Assembly (NCBI GenBank): GCA_001871415.1
Contig: MNWW01000058.1
Span: 76,334-130,482, forward strand
DNA from: Candidatus Woesearchaeota archaeon CG1_02_57_44
GTDB taxonomy: Archaea > Nanobdellota > Nanobdellia > Woesearchaeales > CG1-02-57-44
Direction: 5' to 3'
Length of the DNA stretch: 54,149 nt
Shown here: piece by piece, positions 34,764 to 42,724 of the stretch
How the letters are laid out: each line of letters starts with the position of its first letter
Numbering within the stretch: position 1 is the stretch's first letter
The notes under the pieces: model-generated
Database searches by the model: none
Told to the model about the DNA's origin: nothing
What the model saw: only the letters and a program-made list of their open reading frames with translations
Position numbers and translations under genes: made by a program

Positions 34764-35381
34764 ATGAGACACAAGAATCCTGCGTACATGGTGGCAGCAG
34801 GGCTGAGTATTCTGGCGGCTACTGCAGGGGCTCCTGCTGCAGATGGATGGGTTGCGCTCACTCCTGCGGTGCAGGAGGGCGGCGTGACCTTGCGGGTCGA
34901 GGAGAGCATCAGTGTGGGGCCCCTGACTGAATACGGTTTCCTTGATGTCGGTCCTGACAATGCAATCTATGGCGAATCGCGCTTCAGCTTGCCGTTGGAA
35001 CGCGTGCTGCCGGGGGTCGATGACTCCCTGCTGTCACGGCTTTCCCTTGTGGGTGAGATTGATGCGGGTTCTGGTATGCAGCCGAGATTCCGCGCAGGCA
35101 TCGGCGGCAGCTATGCTCCCTGGCAGGGCAACACCTCCGGCTTTCGCGTCATGCCCTTCTCGAGCTATGGGGCTCCCCAAGCGACGCTGTACTCCTACCA
35201 GCACCTTGGCGATGTCGACCTTGGAGGTTTTATCGACCTGGACAGGAATGGCTGCTATGGCGAGATAGAGGTGACAGTACGGATTGATCCGCACCTGAGG
35301 GTGCTCGCGCAGGCACGCGGCTGCAAAGGGAGTGCGGGCGCGGATGTGGTGCCGTTGCTTGGTCTGAGGTGGGAGCCATGA
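34764..35381 (+). CDS. Exported beta-rich protein, beta-barrel-like
   Basis: 205 residues from the ATG at 34764. The signal peptide (about 1-26) ends at GAPAADG. The rest has alternating polar/hydrophobic strands, with lines such as RLSLVGEIDAGSGMQPRFRAGIGGSYA, LYSYQHLGDVDLGGFIDLDR and CYGEIEVTVRIDPHLRVLAQARG. It ends LLGLRWEP. The pattern resembles bacterial outer-membrane beta-barrels, which is unexpected in an archaeon. A disulfide between its two Cys is possible. It lies in an operon under the control region of TrmB copy 1. Confidence 0.75.
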   Translation: MRHKNPAYMVAAGLSILAATAGAPAADGWVALTPAVQEGGVTLRVEESISVGPLTEYGFLDVGPDNAIYGESRFSLPLERVLPGVDDSLLSRLSLVGEIDAGSGMQPRFRAGIGGSYAPWQGNTSGFRVMPFSSYGAPQATLYSYQHLGDVDLGGFIDLDRNGCYGEIEVTVRIDPHLRVLAQARGCKGSAGADVVPLLGLRWEP

Positions 35382-35429
35382 GCGAGTCTGCTATGCATTC
35401 ATCCCCGCAGGGGATACGAGGTGATGCGC

Positions 35430-35798
35430 ATGGACACAGCACTTGAGGCGCGCCTCAACGCGCTGCTGCAGGCTGACGAGCGCGAAGCCATAGGGGCTCT
35501 CATCGCAGGACGGGACAGGGAGACACAGGTCGCGATGAACCGCCTTGCATGCGGTTATTTTCTGGAGCAGGGGCAGTATGTCGATGCTGTCTTCTGCGCG
35601 AGCCATGCGGGTGATGGAGACAGGGTATTTGAGATACTCGACATCCCGGATGCTCGTCAGCAGGCACAGGAATTCATCCCCTCGAATGTCTATATCCAGT
35701 GCTCGCATGGCACGCCGCTCGGCTTGCTGAATACCCCGTATCATGACCTATACTGGATGCTGCATTTCCACGCCGGGGCGAGAAAACCGACGACTTGA
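35430..35798 (+). CDS. Unknown small soluble protein
   Basis: 122 residues from the ATG at 35430, which follows GAGGTGATGCGC. The first half is helical (ALEARLNALLQADEREAIGALIAG) and the second half mixed, with several His and aromatic residues (YHDLYWMLHFHAG). It lies 48 bp after the exported protein on the same strand and is probably the third gene of that operon. No family recognised. Confidence 0.7.
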   Translation: MDTALEARLNALLQADEREAIGALIAGRDRETQVAMNRLACGYFLEQGQYVDAVFCASHAGDGDRVFEILDIPDARQQAQEFIPSNVYIQCSHGTPLGLLNTPYHDLYWMLHFHAGARKPTT

Positions 35799-35808
35799 TG
35801 TTCCCTTT

Positions 35809-36303
35809 CTATTCTTCTTGATTTTTTTTCTTTGCGCTCGCTGCCGGGTTTCTTCGGGATCTGGCCCTCATATCTGAAACGCATTCTTCACAGGTCCCTC
35901 GCACCTCTATCTGGAAGCTGCTTATAGTCCCGGGTATCTTCTCCTGCATGAAGTCGAGCGAGTCCACGTCGAAGTGGATGACTTCGCCTGTCTTCTCGCA
36001 CACGAAGTGGCAATGGCTCATCTTGCTGGTCGTATAGACAGTCTTTCGGTTGCAGAGGTAGGAGCGCACCTCGCCCGTCCTCTTCTTGTCCCGCAGGAAG
36101 CGGTAGACCGTGGCGATGCCCATTGATCTTGCCTGCCGTGATGCATCCTGTCTCTTACATGCGCTGGTGTCTCCGCTGGTGTCTCCTTTGACTGGGGCTG
36201 CCTCGGCAGCTATCCTCAGCTGCTCTGCTGAAAAGAATGGGGGCATCTTGCGGAGCGCGGAACCCAATGCCTTGTACTGATGTGTGGTTCTGCTACGGGG
36301 CAT
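35809..36303 (-). CDS. Fur-family metalloregulator
   Basis: 164 residues. GIATVYRFLRDKKRTGEVR is the winged-helix segment and MSHCHFVCEKTGEVIHFDVD the metal-sensing turn. The C-terminal structural pair CEEC is present, but the first pair is incomplete: FVCEKTG has Thr where Fur-family proteins usually have the second Cys. About 20 extra residues (KGDTSGDTSACKRQD) interrupt the DNA-binding domain. GAAGGTGAGACC precedes the ATG. It is divergent from the ZIP transporter, which suggests a Zur/Fur role in metal uptake control. Confidence 0.88.
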   Translation of the reverse strand: MPRSRTTHQYKALGSALRKMPPFFSAEQLRIAAEAAPVKGDTSGDTSACKRQDASRQARSMGIATVYRFLRDKKRTGEVRSYLCNRKTVYTTSKMSHCHFVCEKTGEVIHFDVDSLDFMQEKIPGTISSFQIEVRGTCEECVSDMRARSRRNPAASAKKKNQEE

Positions 36304-36392
36304 GGTCTCACCTTCTAGGAAGATGTCTTGCTATGATTGTATTGCGTCACTGATTGTTGCTGGACACGTGTCTCCTGCCAGGTGCTCTTGTT

Positions 36393-36428
36393 CTTATTGA
36401 TATAGTAAATCAATAAGGTATATATAGG
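36393..36428 (+). promoter_or_regulatory. Perfect palindromic operator abutting the ZIP TATA box
   Basis: CTTATTGAT-N7-ATCAATAAG (36393-36417), nine-base perfect arms, ends on the first base of GGTATATATAGG, the TATA box about 28 bp before the ZIP start. Size and shape match Fur/Zur-type boxes. Binding here would block factor B or TBP at the transporter promoter and could also control the divergent fur-like gene. Confidence 0.8.
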
Positions 36429-36448
36429 TATGGGCATTCGCAATCTCC

Positions 36449-37201
36449 ATGCTCCTGGCAATCATCCTCGCCACCGTGCTCATAAGCTGCATATCGCTCG
36501 TTGGTGTGTTCTTCGGCGACGCGCACATCCGCAAGTTCATGCACTATTTCATCAGCTTCGCGGCCGCCGTGCTCATCGCTATCACTTTCTTTGACCTGCT
36601 TCCTGAGGCGCTGGAAGAATTGGAGCTCATGGGGGTGCATCTAGAACACGCGCTGGTGTGGGTAGTCGTTGGCATCGTGCTCTTCTTTTTGGTCGAGCGA
36701 TTCATCCACTGGCATCACTGCGATAAGGATGATTGCCATGAGAGGCCGGCGGGTATGCTCGTTCTGACCGGTGATTTTGTCCACAACTTCATTGATGGCC
36801 TGCTCATCGCTGGCGCTTTTCTGCTCAACGTGCCTACGGGCATCGTGACGTCTATCAGCGTCGCTGTGCATGAGATTCCGCAGGAGATAGGTGATTACGC
36901 GGTGCTCATCCACAGTGGCTACTCCCGTGGCAGGGCGCTGTGGCTGAATTTCCTCTCGGCGCTGTCTGCGGTTATAGGGGGCGTCCTGGGCTATTATTTA
37001 TTTGATTCTTTCACGGGCATCGCGCCGTATGCCGTCCTGCTCGTCGCCGGAGGGTTCCTCTACATCGCGCTCTCTGATATCGTCCCGGCGCTGCATCGGC
37101 ATCATTCAGAACGCAAGGTGCAGTTGCTGGAGACGCTGCTGTTTGTCGGTACCATGGTGGCGGTATACTTCCTGCTCGGCGCGCTGGGGCATGGGCACTG
37201 A
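36449..37201 (+). CDS. ZIP-family metal transporter
   Basis: Divalent metal (Zn2+, Fe2+, Mn2+) uptake across the cell membrane. 250 residues with eight membrane helices. The metal path is in HNFIDGLLIAGAF and HEIPQEIGDYAVLIHSG, the signature of helices 4 and 5. A His/Cys/Asp-rich cytosolic loop (HWHHCDKDDCHE) and a His-rich end (GHGH) may bind metal. The start at 36449 fits the TATA spacing. Paired with a Fur-like regulator across a palindrome. Confidence 0.95.
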   Translation: MLLAIILATVLISCISLVGVFFGDAHIRKFMHYFISFAAAVLIAITFFDLLPEALEELELMGVHLEHALVWVVVGIVLFFLVERFIHWHHCDKDDCHERPAGMLVLTGDFVHNFIDGLLIAGAFLLNVPTGIVTSISVAVHEIPQEIGDYAVLIHSGYSRGRALWLNFLSALSAVIGGVLGYYLFDSFTGIAPYAVLLVAGGFLYIALSDIVPALHRHHSERKVQLLETLLFVGTMVAVYFLLGALGHGH

Positions 37202-37309
37202 TATCAGCCACCGACATCCGCTCAAGAACCCGACGATAGCACCGCGCAGGCAACAGCGCAGGAATCATGCCTTTCGCTCTATCCCTTTCTCACTCTTCGT
37301 CCATGTGTC

Positions 37310-37987
37310 TTAGTCAGTGGCGGTTGTTGGACGCTTACCTGCTCTTGCCCACAGCGCCAGCATCGCAAGGTATGCCGCGGTGATGCTGACGGCCTGCCAG
37401 ACCTGGCTGCTGGCTACTTGCTGCCCGATGAACGGGCGCGCCAGCACAGAGATGCAGAACGCCGCTATCAGGCTCATGCCTGCCATGCGCTCCTGCTTCG
37501 CGAAACGCGGCAGCTCCGCCAGCGCGCACAGCATCAATCCCCAGGGGATGAGGTTCTCAAGCACTATGAGCAGGGTCGTCGTCAGCTCCGCGTGGCCTCC
37601 CAGAGACTGTATGAGCGCGATGAAGCTGCCCCAGGCGAAGGCAGTATTCGTCGGGGTGGGTGCTGGGTTGAAGAGCATGATCGCTGCCGCGATGCCCACC
37701 AACAGCCAGGCAGGCTTTCGCAGCTTCTCTTTGCGTGTGAGCAGCAAGACTGCTCCGATGGTCAGCAGCGTTAGGTGCAGCAGCACCCATGCGAGATATG
37801 CGAACACCTCTTTACTCTGCAGGCTGCCGATGATGAGTCTGTGCTTGAGCGCCAAGGTCACGAAGACGAACAGGATCGTCGCCTTGGCTCTGAGCGACCA
37901 AGACGAGTGCGTGTCTGCATGGTCCTGCTTCGCTGCCCTGCTCGCAGGTTTCGCTTTCCCTCTTTGCTCTTTGCTGCTCTTGTCCAT
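37310..37987 (-). CDS. Polytopic membrane protein, third gene of the methyltransferase-radical SAM operon
   Basis: 225 residues from the ATG at 37987, with about six membrane helices after a basic, Lys/Ser-rich N-terminus of about 30 residues. CATATAAACC lies about 38 bp upstream, and GGGGGT could act as ribosome-binding site. An alternative start at 38083 overlaps the radical SAM stop (TGATG) behind GGAGGCGAGGTG and would add 32 residues. The coupling signal makes that start quite possible. No family recognised. Confidence 0.75.
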   Translation of the reverse strand: MDKSSKEQRGKAKPASRAAKQDHADTHSSWSLRAKATILFVFVTLALKHRLIIGSLQSKEVFAYLAWVLLHLTLLTIGAVLLLTRKEKLRKPAWLLVGIAAAIMLFNPAPTPTNTAFAWGSFIALIQSLGGHAELTTTLLIVLENLIPWGLMLCALAELPRFAKQERMAGMSLIAAFCISVLARPFIGQQVASSQVWQAVSITAAYLAMLALWARAGKRPTTATD

Positions 37988-38082
37988 GATACGATACCCC
38001 CTTGGCGATGATGGGCGGCGTGGTTTATATGGGTTTGTATGGCTTCCAAGGGGTGATGCCGTGTCTGCTTGATCCCCTATCA

Positions 38083-39498
38083 TCACCTCGCCTCCCAGTG
38101 CGCCACCCTCGTCGTGCCGTGCAGACCATCCTGCAAGGAGAGGAGGGCGTCTCTGACGACATCAGGGCTGATATCGCAATACTGCCGCACGAAGAGGTCG
38201 CTGAGCAGGATATAATCGATATTGTCTTCGCTGAGCAGGTCAGTGCCTGTCATCTGTCCGTATCGCTCCACGATTGAGGGGTTCTGCATCGCCTGCTTGA
38301 AATATGCTGAGCCGGGAAGGACCTTGAGCATGTTGATGCTCATGTCATCGACGTTTGGCATGGTGGCCAGCTGCTCGATGAGCGCTACATTCCTCTGCAA
38401 TGATCCTGCGCTCTCTCCCGGGATGCCCAGCACGAAGGATGGCATGACCGTGATGCCCTGCTCTCCCAGCAGTGCCACTTCCTCGACCAGCTTGTCGATG
38501 GTATAGGAACTTGCGTATCTTCCTTGCATATGGTCATTAGTCTGCCTGCTCTCAGCGAAGTAGCGCACGTTCTCCACGCCCATGAAGATGTTGACGAACC
38601 CTGCTCCTTTGAGCCTGCGCGCCAGGGTCTCGCCGTTCACCATGCCTGGGTGCAGGTAGCCTCGCAGTCTTGTGCCGCTCAGGTGATCCGGCCTCGTGGC
38701 GATGATGCCCTCGAGCGCCTGCACCGGGAAGATGTCAGCTGTCTCGAAGACATAGTCGATGCCATAGTCTCGGTCCAACGCATCTATCTGCTCCCAGAAT
38801 CTTTCTGGGCTCACATGGCGCCTTCCATTCACCGGGATACTGCAGTAGTCGCAGCGGTTCGTCCTGAAACATCCGCGAGCGGTGCTGACGGGAAAGGCAC
38901 TGTGCGCCGCTGCGTCTTCACCGAGCCGCTGCCAGGTATAACCCCCCACTAGCTGCTTTGGTGTCATGGGCGGGATTTCTTGCAGGTCCAGAGAATAATC
39001 CGGGGTGTTCTGGGTGATGGTTCCATCGCCCGCGCGATACGCGAGGCCAGGTATCTGCCCAAGGGGCGCGTGCTGCAGAAGCATCTGCAGGGCCTTCTCG
39101 CCATCGCCTTCAACGACATAGTCTGCTCCAGGTTGATTGCGCAGAATCCTTTCGGACATCCCGCTTGTGTTGGGGCCTCCTATGATAATCCCGGCATGCG
39201 GGTTGGTCTTCCTGACCTTCTCCACCAAACGCATTCCATCTCCGTGGCTGCTGAACCAGACGCTGATCCCTACATACGCTGCCTCTCTGGCCGCCTCCAG
39301 CATGGCGTCTTCACCATACCTTGGGCCATTGGCGTCGTAGACAGGGATGCTCTGGCCGGTCCTGCCCTCGATGTAGCTCGCGAGCGTGAGCAATCCTGTG
39401 GGCGGGATGTATCGCTGGTTGAGTGCCTGGCCGAGGGTGTGGCGAGGGTTGATGAGCAGGGCACGGGATGGCGCGCCTGCTTCGGGTCTGGCCTGCAT
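38083..39498 (-). CDS. B12-binding-domain radical SAM enzyme
   Basis: 471 residues. The N-terminal 150 residues look like a cobalamin-binding Rossmann domain (ALLINPRH at the start, VGISVWFSS, GIIIGGPNTSG). The radical SAM core follows, with cluster Cys in GCFRTNRCDYC. The spacing Cys-x5-Cys-x2-Cys is longer than the usual Cys-x3-Cys-x2-Cys, as in some B12 subfamilies. Later motifs GVENV and FVLGIPGES are typical. Such enzymes methylate or rearrange unactivated carbons. It starts one base after the methyltransferase stop and ends coupled to a membrane protein. The substrate is unknown. Confidence 0.9.
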   Translation of the reverse strand: MQARPEAGAPSRALLINPRHTLGQALNQRYIPPTGLLTLASYIEGRTGQSIPVYDANGPRYGEDAMLEAAREAAYVGISVWFSSHGDGMRLVEKVRKTNPHAGIIIGGPNTSGMSERILRNQPGADYVVEGDGEKALQMLLQHAPLGQIPGLAYRAGDGTITQNTPDYSLDLQEIPPMTPKQLVGGYTWQRLGEDAAAHSAFPVSTARGCFRTNRCDYCSIPVNGRRHVSPERFWEQIDALDRDYGIDYVFETADIFPVQALEGIIATRPDHLSGTRLRGYLHPGMVNGETLARRLKGAGFVNIFMGVENVRYFAESRQTNDHMQGRYASSYTIDKLVEEVALLGEQGITVMPSFVLGIPGESAGSLQRNVALIEQLATMPNVDDMSINMLKVLPGSAYFKQAMQNPSIVERYGQMTGTDLLSEDNIDYILLSDLFVRQYCDISPDVVRDALLSLQDGLHGTTRVAHWEAR

Positions 39499-39499
39499 C

Positions 39500-40240
39500 C
39501 TACTCGCCCTCGACCTTGCTTGTGCGCTGGCCCCTCTTTATCTCATAGATGCTGAAGTCGCCTCGCTGCAGGCCTTCGGCAGAATCGATGCGCTCCTGCT
39601 TGCTGACATGATAGCCGAACCGTTCTGCATGAGCCGCTGGATCGTTCTTCGGCCCTGCGAAATGAAAATAGGGCATGACGATGACACCACGGGGCTCCAG
39701 ATGGTCCTTCGCATCGACCAAGAACCTGTTGATGAGGTCGGTGCCGCCCAGCATGGAGGCGCCAAGACCCTTGGGGTCTTGACCCATTGCCTCGGGACGT
39801 TCAGGGAAGAACGGGTGATTGAATACGATGCATTCATAGCGTGTGTTTGGCAATGTGTCGAACAGGTCGCTCTCGTAGCAGGCCACCCTGTCCTGCAGGC
39901 CGGACAATCGGGCGTTGTATCCTGCATCGGCCACTGCCAGCGGGTTGATGTCGGCGAGGTCGACATCAGCCGCCCCGAGCATCGCCATGAGCAGGCCTTG
40001 GGTGCCCGGGCCGCAGCCCATATCAAGGCATCGTCTGCCCGCGAAGAGGTTCTGGTTCGCATGCAGGTATCGGGCCAGCAGGATGCCTGAGCTCATGATG
40101 TCAGAGCCGAACACGCCATTGCTGATGCGCAGGGGCAGCTGCAGATGCTCGCTCACAGGAACGTTGTAGGTTCCGGTCGGCCTATCGTGGCGTGCTATCT
40201 GCCCTAGGACCTGCGCTGCCTGCTCCTGTGTCAAGGTCAT
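39500..40240 (-). CDS. Class I SAM-dependent methyltransferase
   Basis: 246 residues. The SAM-binding loop is CLDMGCGPGTQGLLMAML, and the catalytic-loop motif is VFNHPFFPE, in the place of NPPY in N-methyltransferases such as HemK. An N-terminal helical part precedes the Rossmann fold. The first gene of a three-gene operon, it has a strong ribosome-binding site GGAGGTGATGAGCAC and a TATA-like AGATATAATTAAT about 70 bp upstream. A small-molecule, lipid or protein substrate cannot be told apart. Confidence 0.87.
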   Translation of the reverse strand: MTLTQEQAAQVLGQIARHDRPTGTYNVPVSEHLQLPLRISNGVFGSDIMSSGILLARYLHANQNLFAGRRCLDMGCGPGTQGLLMAMLGAADVDLADINPLAVADAGYNARLSGLQDRVACYESDLFDTLPNTRYECIVFNHPFFPERPEAMGQDPKGLGASMLGGTDLINRFLVDAKDHLEPRGVIVMPYFHFAGPKNDPAAHAERFGYHVSKQERIDSAEGLQRGDFSIYEIKRGQRTSKVEGE

Positions 40241-40321
40241 GTGCTCATCACCTCCATTGTTCTGAGCAATTTGTTGTTACTATGTGGTGAAATGACCGTG
40301 GGAGATATTAATTATATCTTT

Positions 40322-40440
40322 ACCCTTGGGGGTCGTAGTTTATGTCTATCCTGGCCACTATTGCTTCTTGGCCGTCCATTTGGCTCATTCTGTGTGGGGG
40401 GCGGGGAAAAATAGTGAAAATACTGTCCCCTTTGGGGGTC
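40322..40440. promoter_or_regulatory. Paired GC-rich boxes at the divergent methyltransferase and trmB promoters
   Basis: ACCCTTGGGGGTC (40322-40334) abuts the upstream side of the methyltransferase TATA box, and CCCCTTTGGGGGTC (40427-40440) lies 8 bp ahead of the trmB copy 2 TATA box (TTTTTTATGC). The boxes are near-identical and partly palindromic, one per promoter. They are strong candidates for a TrmB operator that controls both units. Confidence 0.55.
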
Positions 40441-40481
40441 TGATAGGAAGTTTTTTATGCAGCAATGCCTTGGATATCCTT

Positions 40482-41228
40482 GTGGAACCACGAATCCTTC
40501 AGGACATCGGCCTGACCGATGGAGAGGCGCGCGTGTATCTCGCGCTGCTCGCTTTGGGGGAATCAAAGACAGGACCGCTCGCCAAAGAGGCACGAGTCTC
40601 ATCATCCAAGGTGTACAAGATCCTGGACCGCCTCATGGTCAAGGGACTCACTGGCTTTGTCACCAAAGGAAAGACAAAATATTTCTCAGCAGTGGACCCC
40701 CAGCGGCTGCGCGAGTTCGTGGCGCGTCAGGAACAAGAGCTTGAGCGCAGGCGGACTGTGGTGGAGCGGCTCATCCCTGAGCTGGAGACGGCGCAGAATC
40801 TTGCCCGCAAACCAGATGCGGTGGTGTACGATGGATTCAAGGCAACCACGAACTTCTTTCGCAGCCTGCTCGAGGAGCTCGGCAATGGTGATGAGTATCG
40901 CGTGCTCGGCGGCAACTATGGCACGACACAGGGGCTTCGGCCATTCTTTCAGAACTATCATCGGCAACGTGCGGCAAAGGGCATCAAGGTGCGGATGCTC
41001 GCCAACCATGGGGTGCTCGGCAACATCGAATCCACCACCCTGCAGCAGGCTGAGGTGCGCTATCTGCCGGAACGCTTCGTGTCGAGCATGCAGGTCACCT
41101 TCTATGGCAGCAAGGCGTTCATCACCTTCTGGACCAGATCTCCGACGGGATTTCTCATCAATGACCCTGAGGCAGTCAGCAGCTTCGGCTCGTACTTTGA
41201 TGCGTTGTGGCTGATGGGCGAGAAGTGA
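40482..41228 (+). CDS. TrmB-family transcription regulator, copy 2
   Basis: 248 residues. Start chosen at GTG 40482 (VEPRILQDIGLTDGEARVYLALL), since TTTTTTATGC lies about 28 bp before it. The track extension to 40326 reads through the promoter. It has an N-terminal winged helix, a short coiled coil (about 75-110) and a C-terminal TrmB effector domain (FKATTNFFRSLLEEL, FFQNYHRQRAAKGIKV). It is clearly paralogous to copy 1 at 33798-34523, with the same ending pattern (SFGSYFDALW against SSYDSFFKVLW). It faces the radical SAM operon. Confidence 0.9.
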   Translation: MEPRILQDIGLTDGEARVYLALLALGESKTGPLAKEARVSSSKVYKILDRLMVKGLTGFVTKGKTKYFSAVDPQRLREFVARQEQELERRRTVVERLIPELETAQNLARKPDAVVYDGFKATTNFFRSLLEELGNGDEYRVLGGNYGTTQGLRPFFQNYHRQRAAKGIKVRMLANHGVLGNIESTTLQQAEVRYLPERFVSSMQVTFYGSKAFITFWTRSPTGFLINDPEAVSSFGSYFDALWLMGEK

Positions 41229-41254
41229 TGTATCCTTTTGATTATTTTTAATTA

Positions 41255-41494
41255 TTAAAATCTGATTGGTTCTTGCGCATGATCTCCTGGCGCCATTTCT
41301 TGGCACCAGGAGCGCCAATACTTTTGCCGGGGTATTCGCTCGCAGGTGAGATTAACGACCCTGCGATCCATGGACCCTCGCATGGTTATGACGTCGACAT
41401 GGTCGCTCACTGGCATGCGCCAGCGCAGATGACCTCTCCGAACCTGCAGCGTGGAGAACTCTTCCTCTATGCGTTGCGCGAGCGTTGAACTCAT
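41255..41494 (-). CDS. Possible small unknown protein
   Basis: 79 residues (begins SSTLAQRIEEEFSTLQV after Met). Codon use looks like the neighbours, but I see no TATA box or ribosome-binding site. The opposite strand holds a rival frame from ATG 41279 with TTATTAAAAT about 28 bp before it (MISWRHFLAPGAPILLPG). Only one is likely to be real. The AT-rich stretch at 41231-41260 probably ends the trmB transcript. Confidence 0.35.
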   Translation of the reverse strand: MSSTLAQRIEEEFSTLQVRRGHLRWRMPVSDHVDVITMRGSMDRRVVNLTCERIPRQKYWRSWCQEMAPGDHAQEPIRF

Positions 41495-41570
41495 GCTGTG
41501 GGGGCTGCGGTCGGCGCTCTCACCTACGCTGCTTGGGTGTCGCTTACAAGGTTGGTTGGCCTGAGGGAAT

Positions 41571-42485
41571 CTACCTTACGGGCGCAAGCCATGTCGCGTG
41601 CTCCGCGTCCTCGCCCGCGATGACCTTGCTGAAGGCTGCCTGCAGTTGCTTGGTCACCGGGCCGGGCTTGCCGGTCCCGATGGTCCTGCCATCGACCTCG
41701 CGAACAGGAGTCAATTCTGCCGCAGTCCCTGTCAGGAACATCTCATCAGCGAGATACACATCGTCGCGGGTCAGGCGCGCCTCTGCGGTCGGTATGCCAT
41801 GCTCCTTTGCCAGGACCATGACCGATTGGCGCGTGATGCCAGGCAAAAAGCTCGTGAACACAGGCGTTGTCAATATGCCATCGCGTACGATGAAGATATT
41901 CTCACCCGACCCCTCCGCAACATAGCCGTCCACGTCGAGCACCATGGCCTCATCATATCCGTTGCTCACGGCTTCGTGCTTGGCGAGCACGCTGTTGACA
42001 TAGGCGCCGCAGACCTTCGCGCGGGTCATATTGATGTTGACGTGATGTCGCGTGAAGCTGGAGGTCTTGACGCGGATGCCATTGGCGACGCCATCTTCGC
42101 CAAGATATGTTCCCCATTCCCATGCGGCTATGGCGACGTTGACCGTGCAGCCGACCGGGTTCAGGCCCATCTGTCCGTAGCCAAGATATATGATTGGTCT
42201 GATGTAGGCGGAGGGTAATTTATTCTTGGTGATGATGTCCCTGCATGCCTGTGTTATCATTTCTTTGCTGAACGGTACCTTGATCCCAAGGATGTGCGCT
42301 GAGCCGAAGAGTCTATCGACGTGCTCCTTGAGGCGAAAGACAGCTGGGCCCTGCTTTGTCGCATAGCAGCGGATGCCCTCAAAGACGCCGGTGCCATAAT
42401 GGAGCGCGTGGGTGAGCACATGCACCTGCGCGTCCTTCCATGCGACAAGCTCGCCGTCCATCCAGATGAACTTGGATTCCTTCAT
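41571..42485 (-). CDS. ilvE: Branched-chain amino acid aminotransferase
   Basis: Class IV PLP enzyme for the last step of valine, leucine and isoleucine synthesis. 304 residues, full length. The PLP Lys is in [15 protein letters not shown], and [17 protein letters not shown] and [12 protein letters not shown]-type blocks (here [12 protein letters not shown]) bind phosphate. ACATTTATAATC lies about 33 bp before the ATG. It is divergent from the leuA operon; the two promoters are about 80 bp apart. Confidence 0.96.
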   Translation of the reverse strand: MKESKFIWMDGELVAWKDAQVHVLTHALHYGTGVFEGIRCYATKQGPAVFRLKEHVDRLFGSAHILGIKVPFSKEMITQACRDIITKNKLPSAYIRPIIYLGYGQMGLNPVGCTVNVAIAAWEWGTYLGEDGVANGIRVKTSSFTRHHVNINMTRAKVCGAYVNSVLAKHEAVSNGYDEAMVLDVDGYVAEGSGENIFIVRDGILTTPVFTSFLPGITRQSVMVLAKEHGIPTAEARLTRDDVYLADEMFLTGTAAELTPVREVDGRTIGTGKPGPVTKQLQAAFSKVIAGEDAEHATWLAPVR

Positions 42486-42563
42486 GGGGCGAGGTGAGCA
42501 GGATGATGATTATAAATGTTTGGCGGGCGTGAAAACCTCCCGGATGGGTCTTCTTCAGCATAA

Positions 42564-42688
42564 CCTTTAAATATCGCCTCCCATTCTTTGTTGCACATGC
42601 ACGACAACCATTCCATCACGGGCTCTGCCATTATCGGTAAGAGCGTCCTTCTGCTCGTGCTAGTCCTATAGCCCGGGCAATCCTGGGC
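42564..42688 (+). promoter_or_regulatory. leuA promoter and attenuator-like leader
   Basis: CCTTTAAATATC (42564-42575) places transcription start at the ATG of a 24-codon ORF (42597-42671). GCCCGGG-CAAT-CCTGGGC (42671-42688) forms a seven-pair hairpin whose first base is the last base of the stop codon. CGGGCT inside the leader ORF (42619-42624) can pair with AGCCCG (42670-42675), which excludes that hairpin. TCCTG of the hairpin can also pair weakly with CAGGG of the leuA ribosome-binding site (42711-42715). Confidence 0.7.
42597..42671 (+). CDS. Leucine/valine-rich leader peptide of the leu-ilv operon
   Basis: 24 codons, absent from the ORF track. 11 of the 24 residues are Ile, Val or Leu, and the peptide ends SVLLLVLVL, so its last eight codons all require the operon's end products. 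Two of these are CTA, a Leu codon that is scarce by eye in the genes around. The TATA spacing predicts a leaderless start. Composition, size, position and the hairpin at the stop all match bacterial ilv/leu leader peptides such as LeuL and IlvL. A hydrophobic micropeptide is the alternative. Confidence 0.7.
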   Translation: MHDNHSITGSAIIGKSVLLLVLVL

Positions 42689-42724
42689 CAGTGCATTGTC
42701 TTGAACCTTACAGGGGGTACTACC

